From contig NZ_JAPENW010000001.1 in NCBI RefSeq assembly GCF_026341855.1, forward strand, positions 3,649,001 through 3,713,000: a stretch of 64,000 nt of DNA, read 5' to 3'. Numbering within the stretch: position 1 is the first letter of the stretch; every line of letters begins with the position of its first letter. The DNA comes from Streptomyces sp. NBC_00568. Its GTDB lineage: Bacteria > Actinomycetota > Actinomycetes > Streptomycetales > Streptomycetaceae. The notes beneath the pieces were generated by a model. The model worked only from the letters and a program-made list of their open reading frames with translations, had not been told where the DNA came from and ran no database searches. This document shows, piece by piece, positions 25,443 to 35,649 of this stretch. Position numbers and translations under genes: made by a program.

Positions 25443-26957
25443 CTACGCCCCCAGGAAGATCGGGTTGGTGAACCCCGCCAAAGCCCCCGGCACCGGCCCC
25501 GCCGCCGTCTCGTGGCGCAGCTCCGCTCGGACGTACGCCGCGTAGGACGCCGTCGTACGCCACTCCACCGTGCCGGAGCCCGCGACCGGCAGCGGGGCAC
25601 TGGTGAACAGCACGCCCTGGTCCGTGACGAAGCGGACGGTGCAGCGCGGGGCGCCGGTGGCCTCCAGACGGACGGTGACCGGCGTGTCCGGATCGACCCG
25701 CAACCGCTCTCCGATCCCAGCGTGTTGACCCTTGGCGCCGGACGCCGTGAAGGCGAGGGAGACCAATTTCGACTCGGCGACGTAGGAGCGGCCCGCGCGG
25801 ATGCCCTCCTGGACGGCCTCGCGGGTCAGGTCGTCGGCGAGGACCACCGTCTGCGGGGAGCCGACCGGGTCGGGGTCGCGGTGCGCGTCGCTGTTGCCCA
25901 TCGCGGGGAGCCAGTCGTGACCCCCGCGCACGGACGCGACCAGCATGCTGTCCCAGTCGGCGAGGGCGATCTCGTCGTCGGGGGTGTACGGGCCGTTCCA
26001 CACCTCGACCGCGTCCGCCTCCCCGAAGCCGAACTTCCAGCCGCAGCCGACGCAGGTGGCGTGCGGATGGGCGGGCACGACGAGCCCGCCGGCGCCTCGG
26101 ACGCGGCGCGCGAACCGGCCGAAGCGGTTGTCGCGGGCCCGGTAGCGCCAGTCGACGAAAGTGCCCGGGTCCGTGCCGAGCGCCAGCACGTGCCCGTTGC
26201 GCGTGGTGACCTCCTCGCCCAGCATGATCAGTAGATCGTCGCCCGCCTGGTCCGCCCAGTGCGGATGCGCGGCATGCGTGTTGTGGTCCGAGGAGTTGAT
26301 GAAGTCCAGGCCCGCCGCCCGCGCCAGTGCCGCGATCTCGGCGGGGGTGCGGCGGCCGTCCGAGTACCAGGAGTGCAGATGGCAGTCGCCGCGGTACCAG
26401 GCGCGGCCGCGGCCTTTGGCGCGCGAGGGCGGATACACCGGTTCCGGAGCCGGAGCGGGCTTCCCGTACGTGAGGGTGATCGTGACCTCGTACGTCAGTC
26501 CCTGCGGCGCCACCGTGTACGGGCCGAGCGCGATGTGCCAGGTGCCGGGGCGGACCGGGCCGGGGATGTAGCCGGGGGTCGCGTCGTCCGAGCGGATGAA
26601 GAACTCCGTGCGCGCGCCGCCCGACCAGCCCCGGAAGCCACGGCCGCCCAGCTCCGTGCCGTGCTCGTCGAAGATGCCGATGTCCAGGGCGTTGCCCGCC
26701 GTGCCGGCCGGGACGGACGGCCTCTCGTAGGTGTAGGAGACCTTGATCTCCGCGACCCCGTCCGGCACCTCGACCGGGAGGTACACGAAGTCGGGGGAGC
26801 CGGTGGGGAGGGTGCCGCGCACCGTCCTCGTCTCCTGGTTGTCCGCCGCTTCCGCGTCCGCACCGCTGGGGAAGGTCACGCTTCCCAACGTAAGCGCGGC
26901 CGCCGCTCCCGTCACGAACAGAGCGCGTCTGCCTATGCCGTGGTCGTCCTCACACAT
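25443..26957 (-). CDS. Exported PHP-domain metal-dependent phosphoesterase
   Basis: 504 aa, start ATG 26955-26957 with GGGGAG upstream. An apparent twin-arginine signal (GRRALFVTGAAAALTLG) precedes a beta-rich N-terminal domain (about residues 45-190), then a PHP domain with metal ligands in GDCHLHSWYSDG, NSSDHNTH, LGEEVTT, PAHPHA and GNSDAHRD. The PHP fold binds a trinuclear metal centre and hydrolyses phosphoesters; secreted CehA/McbA-like versions act on varied substrates. It is divergent from fbiC across a 196-bp gap. Export by Tat suggests folding with metal before secretion. Confidence 0.87.
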   Translation of the reverse strand: MCEDDHGIGRRALFVTGAAAALTLGSVTFPSGADAEAADNQETRTVRGTLPTGSPDFVYLPVEVPDGVAEIKVSYTYERPSVPAGTAGNALDIGIFDEHGTELGGRGFRGWSGGARTEFFIRSDDATPGYIPGPVRPGTWHIALGPYTVAPQGLTYEVTITLTYGKPAPAPEPVYPPSRAKGRGRAWYRGDCHLHSWYSDGRRTPAEIAALARAAGLDFINSSDHNTHAAHPHWADQAGDDLLIMLGEEVTTRNGHVLALGTDPGTFVDWRYRARDNRFGRFARRVRGAGGLVVPAHPHATCVGCGWKFGFGEADAVEVWNGPYTPDDEIALADWDSMLVASVRGGHDWLPAMGNSDAHRDPDPVGSPQTVVLADDLTREAVQEGIRAGRSYVAESKLVSLAFTASGAKGQHAGIGERLRVDPDTPVTVRLEATGAPRCTVRFVTDQGVLFTSAPLPVAGSGTVEWRTTASYAAYVRAELRHETAAGPVPGALAGFTNPIFLGA

Positions 26958-27153
26958 ACTGCTGCTCCCCAAGGTGTCGAGCGTGACAGTGAGATGAGTG
27001 ATGCGAAGTGTCACTTACCACTGTCGGAGCAGGCTGTGAACAGAGGTGCACGCCCAGGGAATCGGCGGCTTTCGGGGAGACCGCCAGATGCCGTGCGGCC
27101 CGAATGGGGTCAGGCCCGGCGATACCTGATCACCTCGACCGTATGCTCGAAGG

Positions 27154-29748
27154 ATGACGACCTCCGCAACGGGCGCGACTCCCGGATCCGGGCCGACGGC
27201 GAACTCCATGCGGCGCGCACTCAAGCGCGCGCGGGACGGCGTCGCGCTCGATGTGACCGAGGCGGCGGTGCTGCTCCAGGCCCGCGGCGCGGACCTCGAC
27301 GACCTGACCGCCTCCGCCGCGCGGGTGCGGGACGCGGGCCTGGAAGCGGCCGGCCGCACCGGTGTCATCACGTATTCCAAGAGCGTCTTCATCCCGCTGA
27401 CCCGGCTGTGCCGCGACAAGTGCCACTACTGCACCTTCGTCACCGTCCCCGGCAAGCTGCGCCGGGCCGGCCACGGGATGTTCATGTCCCCGGACGAGGT
27501 CCTGGACATCGCCCGCCGGGGCGCCGAACTCGGCTGCAAGGAAGCGCTGATCACCCTCGGCGACAAGCCGGAGGACCGCTGGCCCGAGGCCCGCGAGTGG
27601 CTGGACGCGCACGGCTACGACGACACGATCGCGTACGTACGGGCCATCTCGATCCGCATCCTGGAGGAGACGGGCCTGCTGCCGCACCTCAACCCGGGTG
27701 TGATGTCGTGGACCGACTTCCAGCGGCTGAAGCCGGTCGCCCCGTCGATGGGCATGATGCTGGAGACGACCGCGACCCGGCTGTGGTCCGAGCCCGGCGG
27801 CCCGCACCACGGCTCCCCGGACAAGGAGCCCGCCGTCCGGCTGCGGGTCCTGGAGGACGCGGGCCGCTCCTCCGTCCCCTTCACCAGCGGGCTGCTGATC
27901 GGCATCGGCGAGACGTACGAGGAGCGCGCCGACTCCCTGTTCGCGCTGCGCCGGATCTCCCGGGCCTACCACGGCATCCAGGAACTGATCATCCAGAACT
28001 TCCGCGCCAAGCCGGACACCGCGATGCGCGGGATGCCGGACGCGGAGCTGGACGAGCTGGTCGCCACCGTCGCCGTCGCCCGGCACATCATGGGCCCGGC
28101 CGCCTGTCTCCAGGCCCCGCCCAACCTGGTCGACAGCGAGTACGGGCGGCTCATCGGCGCCGGGATCGACGACTGGGGCGGGGTCTCGCCCCTGACCATC
28201 GACCACGTCAACCCCGAGCGCCCCTGGCCGCAGATCGAGCTGCTGCGCGAGCAGTCGGCCGAGGCGGGCTTCGAACTCCGTGAACGCCTGTGTGTCTACC
28301 CGGAGTTCGTGCAGCGCGGCGAGCCCTGGCTGGACCCGCGTCTGCTGCCGCACGTCCGGGCCCTGGCGGACCCGGAGACCGGCCTCGCGGTGCCGGACGC
28401 GGTGGTCGAGGGCCACCCCTGGCAGGAGCCCGAGGAGGCCTTCACGTCCTCGGGGCGCACCGACCTGCACCACACCATCGACACCGAGGGCCGCACCGGC
28501 GACCGCCGCGACGACTTCGACGCGGTGTACGGCGACTGGGAGGCGCTGCGGGAGGCCGCGGCCCCCGGCATGGTGCCGTCCCGGATCGACACGGACGTAC
28601 GGGCCGCGCTCGCGACCGCCGCCGACGACCCGACGAAGCTGACCGACGACGAGGCCCTCGCGCTGCTGCACGCCGACGGCCCGGCGCTGGACGCCCTGTG
28701 CCGGATCGCCGACGACGTGCGCAAGGCGGCGGTCGGCGACGACGTCACGTACATCGTCACCCGCAACATCAACTTCACCAACGTCTGTTACACCGGCTGC
28801 CGCTTCTGCGCCTTCGCCCAGCGCCGCACGGACGCCGACGCCTACACGCTCTCCCTGGACCAGGTCGCGGACCGCGCCGCCCAGGCCTGGGACGTCGGCG
28901 CGGTCGAGGTGTGCATGCAGGGCGGCATCCACCCGGACCTGCCCGGCACCGCCTACTTCGACATCGCGAAGGCGGTGAAGGAACGCGTCCCCGGCATGCA
29001 CGTCCACGCCTTCTCCCCGATGGAGGTGGTGAACGGCGCCACCCGCACCGGCCTGTCCATCCGTGAATGGCTGACGGCGGCCAAGGAAGCGGGCCTGGAC
29101 ACCATCCCCGGCACGGCCGCGGAGATCCTGGACGACGAGGTCCGCTGGGTCCTGACGAAGGGCAAGCTGCCCGCGGCGACCTGGATCGAGGTGGTCACGA
29201 CGGCCCACGAACTCGGCATCCGCTCGTCCTCCACGATGATGTACGGCCATGTCGACCAGCCCCGGCACTGGCTCGGCCACTTCCGCACGCTCTCCCGCAT
29301 CCAGCAGCAGACCGGCGGCTTCACGGAGTTCGTGACGCTCCCCTTCATCCACACCAACGCCCCCGTCTACCTGGCCGGCATCGCCCGGCCCGGCCCGACG
29401 ACCCGCGACAACCGCGCGGTCATGGCGATGGCCCGCCTCCTGCTGCACCCGCACATCCCCAACATCCAGACCAGCTGGGTCAAGCTGGGCACCGAGGGCG
29501 CGGCCGAGATGCTCCGCTCCGGCGCCAACGACCTGGGCGGAACCCTGATGGAGGAGACCATCTCCCGGATGGCGGGCTCCAGTTACGGCTCCTACAAGTC
29601 GGTCAAGGAGCTCGTCGCGGTCGCCGAGGCGGCGGGCCGCCCGGCCAGGCCCCGCACCACCCTCTACGGCGAGGTCCCGCAGGAGCGGCAGCGCGCGGCG
29701 GCGGCCTCGGACGGGCATCTGCCGGAGCTGCTGCCGGTGCTCGACTGA
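27154..29748 (+). CDS. fbiC: FbiC, F0 (deazaflavin) synthase of coenzyme F420 biosynthesis
   Basis: 864 aa fusion of two radical-SAM enzymes, the usual actinobacterial form. The CofG half has CRDKCHYC near residue 86; the CofH half has CYTGCRFC near residue 546; each binds a 4Fe-4S cluster. Together they join 5-amino-6-ribitylaminouracil and tyrosine to give F0, the deazaflavin chromophore of F420. ATG 27154 is preceded by GAAGG and by TATGCT (27142-27147), close enough that the mRNA may be almost leaderless. Its presence shows that the organism makes F420 for LLM and Ddn-like enzymes such as those seen in this window. Confidence 0.97.
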   Translation: MTTSATGATPGSGPTANSMRRALKRARDGVALDVTEAAVLLQARGADLDDLTASAARVRDAGLEAAGRTGVITYSKSVFIPLTRLCRDKCHYCTFVTVPGKLRRAGHGMFMSPDEVLDIARRGAELGCKEALITLGDKPEDRWPEAREWLDAHGYDDTIAYVRAISIRILEETGLLPHLNPGVMSWTDFQRLKPVAPSMGMMLETTATRLWSEPGGPHHGSPDKEPAVRLRVLEDAGRSSVPFTSGLLIGIGETYEERADSLFALRRISRAYHGIQELIIQNFRAKPDTAMRGMPDAELDELVATVAVARHIMGPAACLQAPPNLVDSEYGRLIGAGIDDWGGVSPLTIDHVNPERPWPQIELLREQSAEAGFELRERLCVYPEFVQRGEPWLDPRLLPHVRALADPETGLAVPDAVVEGHPWQEPEEAFTSSGRTDLHHTIDTEGRTGDRRDDFDAVYGDWEALREAAAPGMVPSRIDTDVRAALATAADDPTKLTDDEALALLHADGPALDALCRIADDVRKAAVGDDVTYIVTRNINFTNVCYTGCRFCAFAQRRTDADAYTLSLDQVADRAAQAWDVGAVEVCMQGGIHPDLPGTAYFDIAKAVKERVPGMHVHAFSPMEVVNGATRTGLSIREWLTAAKEAGLDTIPGTAAEILDDEVRWVLTKGKLPAATWIEVVTTAHELGIRSSSTMMYGHVDQPRHWLGHFRTLSRIQQQTGGFTEFVTLPFIHTNAPVYLAGIARPGPTTRDNRAVMAMARLLLHPHIPNIQTSWVKLGTEGAAEMLRSGANDLGGTLMEETISRMAGSSYGSYKSVKELVAVAEAAGRPARPRTTLYGEVPQERQRAAAASDGHLPELLPVLD

Positions 29749-29840
29749 GGGAAATCCCTTTCCGTCCTGTCGGTGCTCCCTGTTACCTTCATGCGGCTCA
29801 CTTGATCAACGAGCCTCAAATGCCAACAGGAGAGGGCGAC

Positions 29841-31979
29841 TTGAAGGATTCCAGAAGAGCGGTCGGGCGAGGACTGCTGGCGGTGGGGTGTTGCACGGTG
29901 GCGCTGCTGACCACCGCGGCCGGCACCGCGTACGCACTCGAGAACCTGCCGCCGAAGCAGCCGCTCGTCGCGGATCTGGCGACCCAGGGCAGGGCGTGCG
30001 CGACGGGCGCCGACACGGTGTACGTGTCCTCGGCGCCGACGCTCGACGCGGTGCTGTACGACCCGGAGGAGGACAACCAGCCCTACGAGGTCAACCGGGT
30101 CAAGGGCGATTTCGAGGCCTGGTGGACGGACGCGGCCGGCGCCGAGCAGCGTCGTACGTTCACCACCAACGACGGCCATTCCGGGAGCCGACGGAGCTGG
30201 CAGCTGCCCTCCGACATCCCCGCGAACACGGTCGTCTCCTGGCACGTCCGCGCGAACGACGGCCAGGCCACCTCGGCGTGGAGCGACGAGGGCGCCGGAT
30301 CGGTCTGCTCGTTCGTGTACGACGACGCGAGCCCCGACAAGGCGGTCGTCACCTCACCCGACTATCCGGAGGACCAGCTCCAGGACGGCGTCGGTGTCTA
30401 CGGCACGTTCACGATGGACTCCCCCTCCCCGGACGTGGTCGGGTACCGCTACAACTTCATCGGTGGCCCGCAGACGACCGTGCGTCCGGACGAGCCGGGC
30501 GGTCCCGCCACCATCCGCTTCCTGCCGGTGCGGTCGGGCCCGGACTACCTCAGCGTCCAGGCGGTCGACCGCTCCGGTCGCGTCAGCGGAGTCACCACCT
30601 ACTGGATCGTCGTGCACTCCGGCCGCGCCTCCGTCGCCCACTGGAAGCTGACCGACCCGGCGGGCTCCCGTACCGCCGCCGCCGAGACGGGCACCGCCGC
30701 CCGCGCCGGCACCGGCGTGACCTTCGGCGGCCCCGCGCCCTCGGGCACCGCCCTCACCTCCTCCGTCGCGCTGGACGGCGGCGGACACGGCTTCCTCACC
30801 CCGGACGCCCCCGCCACCGACCTCCGCGAGTCCTTCGCCGTCAGCGCCTGGGTACGGCCCGCCGAGACCGGCCGGACCATGACGGTCGCCTCCCAGGACG
30901 CGGACGGCGCGCCCGGCTTCTCGCTCGGCCTGCGCACCGAGGACTCCGGCCCGGCCTGGTCGTTCGCGATCGGTGACGCGCGGGCCTCCGGAGGCTCGCC
31001 CGAGACCGGCGAATGGGCCCACCTGCTGGGGCTGTACGACGCGGAGACCGGCAAGGCGCGGCTGTACGTCAACGGCCGTGAGACCGGCACCGCGGCGGAC
31101 GCGACTCCCGCCGAGGCGGCCGGCGCGTTCCAGATCGGCCGCGCGCGCGGCGCCTCGGGCTACCGCGACCGCTGGCACGGCGACCTCGGTGACGTACAGG
31201 TCCACGACCGGGTCGTCGTACCGGACGAGGTCACCGCACTCGTGCACCGCACGCCCAAGCGGCTCGGCCACTGGTCGCTGGACAACGCGACGGACGGCGC
31301 GAGCCCCGAGCAGGCGGGCGGCTCCCCGCTGCGGCTCGGCCCCGGGGCGACCATCTACCGGTACTCCGACGCCTCCTGCCTTCCGGAGCTCGACCCGGAC
31401 TGCCCCTACGTGCCCGAGGCGCTGGTCGGCGACGGGCATCTGCACCTGGACGGTGAGAGCGGCCACGCCGCCCTCGACGGACCGGCCGTGGACACCGGGG
31501 ACAGCTTCACCGTCGGCGCCGTCGTGCGGCTCGCCGACTCCGAGCCCGCGCACCCCATGACCGTGCTCTCCCAGGCCGGCGAGCACACCGACGCCTTCAA
31601 GGTGCGCTACGAGCCGTCCTCGCACGCCTGGCAGCTCGTGATGCCCGAGAAGGACGAGGCCGGAGCCCCGGAGAAGGTGGTGTCCGAGGTCGAGAGCGCC
31701 GACGGCGGCGAGGGCCTCGGACATCGCCTCGCCGTGGTCTACGACGACGGGGCCGACACGATCAAGCTGTACGTCGACGGCCAGCTCGGTGCCGGGGACA
31801 CGGCCGACTTCCCGAACGGCCGGCACAGCAGCGGCGCCCTCCAGGTCGGCAGGGCCAAGGCCGGTGACGGCTGGGGCGAGTACCTGCACGGCGACGTGGA
31901 CGAGGTGCAGGCCTACCAGGGGGTCCTGAGCGAGACGCAGATCAGGCAGCTCGGCGCGGGCGCGGGCATCGACCCGTGA
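29841..31979 (+). CDS. Secreted LamG-like (concanavalin A-fold) repeat protein
   Basis: 712 aa from a TTG at 29841, which has GGAGAGG 4-6 nt upstream; the earlier ATG 29820 lacks one. A signal peptide (GRGLLAVGCCTVALLTTAAGTAYA) leads to an Ig/fibronectin-like N-terminal half and two LamG/concanavalin-type domains (about residues 265-460 and 470-710), each with the ending pattern LYVNGRETG or LYVDGQLGAGD and GDVDEVQAY. Such domains bind glycans or proteins. No catalytic motif is visible, so it is probably an adhesin-like or carbohydrate-binding cell-surface or secreted protein. Confidence 0.85.
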   Translation: MKDSRRAVGRGLLAVGCCTVALLTTAAGTAYALENLPPKQPLVADLATQGRACATGADTVYVSSAPTLDAVLYDPEEDNQPYEVNRVKGDFEAWWTDAAGAEQRRTFTTNDGHSGSRRSWQLPSDIPANTVVSWHVRANDGQATSAWSDEGAGSVCSFVYDDASPDKAVVTSPDYPEDQLQDGVGVYGTFTMDSPSPDVVGYRYNFIGGPQTTVRPDEPGGPATIRFLPVRSGPDYLSVQAVDRSGRVSGVTTYWIVVHSGRASVAHWKLTDPAGSRTAAAETGTAARAGTGVTFGGPAPSGTALTSSVALDGGGHGFLTPDAPATDLRESFAVSAWVRPAETGRTMTVASQDADGAPGFSLGLRTEDSGPAWSFAIGDARASGGSPETGEWAHLLGLYDAETGKARLYVNGRETGTAADATPAEAAGAFQIGRARGASGYRDRWHGDLGDVQVHDRVVVPDEVTALVHRTPKRLGHWSLDNATDGASPEQAGGSPLRLGPGATIYRYSDASCLPELDPDCPYVPEALVGDGHLHLDGESGHAALDGPAVDTGDSFTVGAVVRLADSEPAHPMTVLSQAGEHTDAFKVRYEPSSHAWQLVMPEKDEAGAPEKVVSEVESADGGEGLGHRLAVVYDDGADTIKLYVDGQLGAGDTADFPNGRHSSGALQVGRAKAGDGWGEYLHGDVDEVQAYQGVLSETQIRQLGAGAGIDP

Positions 31980-32132
31980 TCCCGCCGGTCCCCAGGCACT
32001 GACCACCGTCGAAGCGGGCGGCCGGAGGCGCGGTCCGGCCGCCCGTACGCGTCCCGTCATCACCGCGCGTTCCAGGACGGGTTGCGTCAGACTGGGGGAC
32101 GACCGGGCGGACCACGGGGGAGGGGCGGGCCG

Positions 32133-35100
32133 ATGACGCGGGCGCGGCCGTCGATGCAGGAGCTGATCGAGGGGCGGCGGCGGCACGGGTTCGTCGGGCG
32201 CGGGGCCGAACGGGCCACTTTCCGCGCCAACTTCGACCTGCCACCCGAGGACGAGCGGCACCGGTTCCTGTTCCACGTGCACGGCAACGCGGGCGTCGGC
32301 AAGACGTTCCTGGTCCGCGAGATGGAACAACTGGCGCGTGAGCGCGGCGCGCTGACGGCCTACGTCGACGAGAGCGTCGGCAGCCTGCCCGAGGCCATGG
32401 CGGCGATCAGCCGCCGGTTCGCCGCGCAGGGGCACCGGTTCAAGGAACTGGACCGCCTGCTGACGGCGTACCGCGAGCGGCGGCACGAGGCGGAGGCGGC
32501 CGCCCTCGCCCCGCCCGAGTCCGAGCGGCCCGGCCCTTCGGCGGGCAGCCTGACGGTGGCGCGGGCCGGACTGGTGGGGCTGGGGATGGTGCCCGGGGTC
32601 GGTGCCCTCGCCGGGGTCCTCGACCCCGCCCAACTGGCCCAGGGCGCGGACCGGTTGCGGGCCGGACTCAGCGCCCGACTCCGCAGCCAGGAGGACGTGC
32701 AGCTGGTCCTGTCGCCGCACGCCGTGCTCACCCCGGTCCTCATCGCGGAGCTCTCCGAGGCGGCGTCGGCCGTACCGTGGATCGTCCTGTTCTTCGACAC
32801 CTACGAGCGGACGGGACCGTTCCTCGACGCGTGGCTCCACGCGGTGATGGCGACCCGGGAGCACGGCCTGCTGCCCGCCACGGTCGTCGTGGTGACCGCA
32901 GGGCAGCGCCCCTTCGACACCTCCCGCTGGGGCGGCTTCACCGACTTCGTCACCGACCTGCCCCTCGGCCCCTTCACGGAGACCGAGGCGCGGGGCCTCC
33001 TCGCCGACAAGGGGGTCGTGGCGGAGCCCGTGGTCGAGGAGGTGCTGCGCCTCACGGGCGGACTGCCCCTGCTCGTCTCGACACTGGCCGAGCAGCGCCC
33101 CGCCGACCCCGACGACATCGGCGACCCCTCGGCCACCGCCGTCGAACGCTTCCTGAAGTGGGAACCGGACCCGGTCCGCCGGGCGGTGGCCCTCGCGTGC
33201 GCCCTTCCCCGGAGCCTCGACCTGGATGTGTTCCGGGCGGCCGTGGAGTGCGCCGACGAGGACGCCGACGCGCTGTTCGGCTGGCTGCGCGGGCTGCCGT
33301 TCGTGGACGGCCGCGGTGACCGGGTCCGGTACCACGGCCTGGTCCGCGAGCCGATGCTCCGGTTGCAGCGGCGCCTTTCCCCGCGCGGCTGGACCGAGCG
33401 CCACGAGAGGCTCGCGGAGGTCTTCGGCCGCTGGCGCGGCGAGGCGGGGAGCGGACTGTTCGCTCCCGACGAGGTGTGGAAGCACGAGCCGTGGCGCCGG
33501 CTGCTGCTGGAGGAGTCGTACCACCGGCTGTGCGCCAGGCCGCTCGCGGCGCTGGGTGACGTGCTGTGCAACGTGGTCGAGGCGTGCCGCGCCGATCAGG
33601 TGGCCGGGCGCAACTGGGCCAGGATGCTCCAGGAGGCCGGAGACGCGGCGGGCGACCCGGCCCTGCGCGAACTGGGCCGGGGACTGAGCGAGGCCCTCGC
33701 GGACGACGAGGACGGGGTGTCCGGGGCGATGGATCTGCTGCTGGCCCGCCCCGCGCTGCGCGGCCCCGGCCGGGCCCTGGCGCACGGGGTGCGGGCCAGG
33801 GAGCTGCGCAACGGCGGGGAGTACGAGCGGGCCCTGGCCGAGTACGACCGGGCGGTCGAGATCGACCCGGACGAGGCGCGGGTGCACTACGGCCGTGGCT
33901 TCACCCACCAGCTGCTGGGTGACTTCACCGCGGCGCTGGCCGCTTTCGACCGCGCGGACGAGCTGCGGCCGGACACGGGGTGGATCATCGCGGAGCGGGC
34001 GGAGACGCACCGCCTGGCGGGCCGCTTCGAGGAAGCGGTGGCCGACTTCGACCGGGCCGTCGCCCTCGACCCGACGGACGCCGAATCGCTGGCCTCCCGA
34101 GCGGTGTGCCGGCACGCCCTCGACCAGTTCGAGGCGGCGGGCGCCGACTTCGACCGCGCGCTGGGCATCGACGAGCACCACCTCTGGACGCTGGTCCGCA
34201 GGGCCCGGCTGCGCCGTGACACGGACGAGTGGGACAAGGCGTTCGCCGATCTGGACCGGGCGGCCCGCCTCGAGCCGGACTCCGCCTGGGTCGCGTCGGA
34301 ACGGGGCGACGCCTACCGACTCGCGGGCCGCTTCGAGGAGGCCGTCGCCGAACTCGGCCGGGCCATCGGCCTCAAGGCCGACTACGCCTCGGCCCTCGCG
34401 GGCCGCGGGGTGTCGCACCACGAGCTGGGCGACAGCGCGCGGGCGCTGGCCGATCTCGACCGCGCCGTCGCGCTGGAGCCGGACTACTCCTGGGCCCTGG
34501 TGATGCGGGCCCGGGTGAGGTGGCGGCTGGAGGACCTGTCCGGCGCGAACGAGGACCTGCGGCGCGCGCTCGCGGCGAGTCCGGAGGCCGACTGGATCGA
34601 GGTCGAGCTGGGCAACGCCCTCCGGATCGAGGAAAGGCACCAGGAGGCGATCACCGTCTTCCGGCGCGTACTGGAGCGGGATCCCGGCAACGCCTCGGCG
34701 CTCGGCTGCCTGGGAGCGACCTACCGCGACCTGAAGGACTACGCGGCGGCGCTGACCTGGCTGGACCGGGCCCTCGGGGCCGAATCGGACTACGCCTACG
34801 CGTACGACCAGCGAGCCCACGTGTTCCTGGCAACCGGGCGGACCGAGCAGGCCCTCGCCGACTGGGAACGGCTGATCGCCCTGGGCGGGGCCGGAGGCCG
34901 GGACCGGGACGGGGACACGGCACGCTGCAAGATCGTGGAGACGCTGCTCCACTGCGGCCGGTGGGACGAGGCGATGGCCCGGCTGTCCGAGGCGGACCCG
35001 GCGCCGGGCCAGGACGACCCGCTCGACCTCGACCTCGACCTCGACTACCTGCGCGTCGAGGTCTTCCGGCACACCGGGGAGTGGGCGCGGGCCCGGCACC

Positions 35101-35480
35101 TCTCGGAACGGCTCCGTGCCGAGGAACCGGTACCGGGCACGTTCCTGCTGGCGATGACCGAAGCGCGGTCCCGGGGCCGGGCGGCCGCGGAACCCTGGTG
35201 GCGTGAGCTGGAACGGCTCCTGGACACGGAGGAACCGGACGAGCTCACCCGTCTGTCGGGCCGGTGCATCATCGGCTGGGCCCTCGGGGACTGGGCCGAC
35301 GCCGACCGGGGGCTGGCCGAGGTCCTGGCCGCGGACCCCGACTGGGACGACCTGGCCGAGCTCGCGGACATCCTCACCGAACTCCTGCTCGGCCCCGGCA
35401 GCGACCATGCCCGTCTCACCCCGCGCCTCACGACGGTCACTGCGGCCCGCGACGCGATCCGGGCGCGCTACACGGACTGA
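32133..35480 (+). CDS. Large STAND-type ATPase with C-terminal TPR repeats
   Basis: 1115 aa, ATG 32133 with a purine-rich GGGAGGGG upstream. N-terminal ATPase domain: P-loop HGNAGVGKTFL near residue 50 and Walker B VPWIVLFFDTYE near 215, followed by a winged-helix region (about 350-450) and at least nine TPR units (about 550-900; repeated LDRAVALEP/DYSWAL patterns). The layout is that of STAND signalling switches, which oligomerise when the repeat sensor binds a ligand. No N-terminal effector domain is recognisable, so it is unclear whether it is a regulator or a defence protein. It stands alone between a LamG gene and the ADP-ribosylglycohydrolase gene. Confidence 0.83.
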   Translation: MTRARPSMQELIEGRRRHGFVGRGAERATFRANFDLPPEDERHRFLFHVHGNAGVGKTFLVREMEQLARERGALTAYVDESVGSLPEAMAAISRRFAAQGHRFKELDRLLTAYRERRHEAEAAALAPPESERPGPSAGSLTVARAGLVGLGMVPGVGALAGVLDPAQLAQGADRLRAGLSARLRSQEDVQLVLSPHAVLTPVLIAELSEAASAVPWIVLFFDTYERTGPFLDAWLHAVMATREHGLLPATVVVVTAGQRPFDTSRWGGFTDFVTDLPLGPFTETEARGLLADKGVVAEPVVEEVLRLTGGLPLLVSTLAEQRPADPDDIGDPSATAVERFLKWEPDPVRRAVALACALPRSLDLDVFRAAVECADEDADALFGWLRGLPFVDGRGDRVRYHGLVREPMLRLQRRLSPRGWTERHERLAEVFGRWRGEAGSGLFAPDEVWKHEPWRRLLLEESYHRLCARPLAALGDVLCNVVEACRADQVAGRNWARMLQEAGDAAGDPALRELGRGLSEALADDEDGVSGAMDLLLARPALRGPGRALAHGVRARELRNGGEYERALAEYDRAVEIDPDEARVHYGRGFTHQLLGDFTAALAAFDRADELRPDTGWIIAERAETHRLAGRFEEAVADFDRAVALDPTDAESLASRAVCRHALDQFEAAGADFDRALGIDEHHLWTLVRRARLRRDTDEWDKAFADLDRAARLEPDSAWVASERGDAYRLAGRFEEAVAELGRAIGLKADYASALAGRGVSHHELGDSARALADLDRAVALEPDYSWALVMRARVRWRLEDLSGANEDLRRALAASPEADWIEVELGNALRIEERHQEAITVFRRVLERDPGNASALGCLGATYRDLKDYAAALTWLDRALGAESDYAYAYDQRAHVFLATGRTEQALADWERLIALGGAGGRDRDGDTARCKIVETLLHCGRWDEAMARLSEADPAPGQDDPLDLDLDLDYLRVEVFRHTGEWARARHLSERLRAEEPVPGTFLLAMTEARSRGRAAAEPWWRELERLLDTEEPDELTRLSGRCIIGWALGDWADADRGLAEVLAADPDWDDLAELADILTELLLGPGSDHARLTPRLTTVTAARDAIRARYTD

Positions 35481-35649
35481 CGGCGGGCGGGTCCGAAGCC
35501 TGCGAATTCTCCCGAACACTGCCCATACCCGACCGCTTGGGGACACCAGGACCACATCCCCTTTATGGATCCGCGGCCTCAACCGACCGTTCCCGTTCGA
35601 TTACAGTGCTTAGCTGTCGGACGTACGGACGGTGCCTCAGGAGGTCTCG

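Noticed and set aside
30354..35582. 1742-codon open frame on the minus strand, and similar long antisense frames (for example 27130-29718, 43413-46898, 36844-38585 region)
   Set aside because: They lie opposite well-supported genes, have Arg/Gly/Pro-rich composition typical of high-GC shadow frames, and no domain, start signal or promoter.
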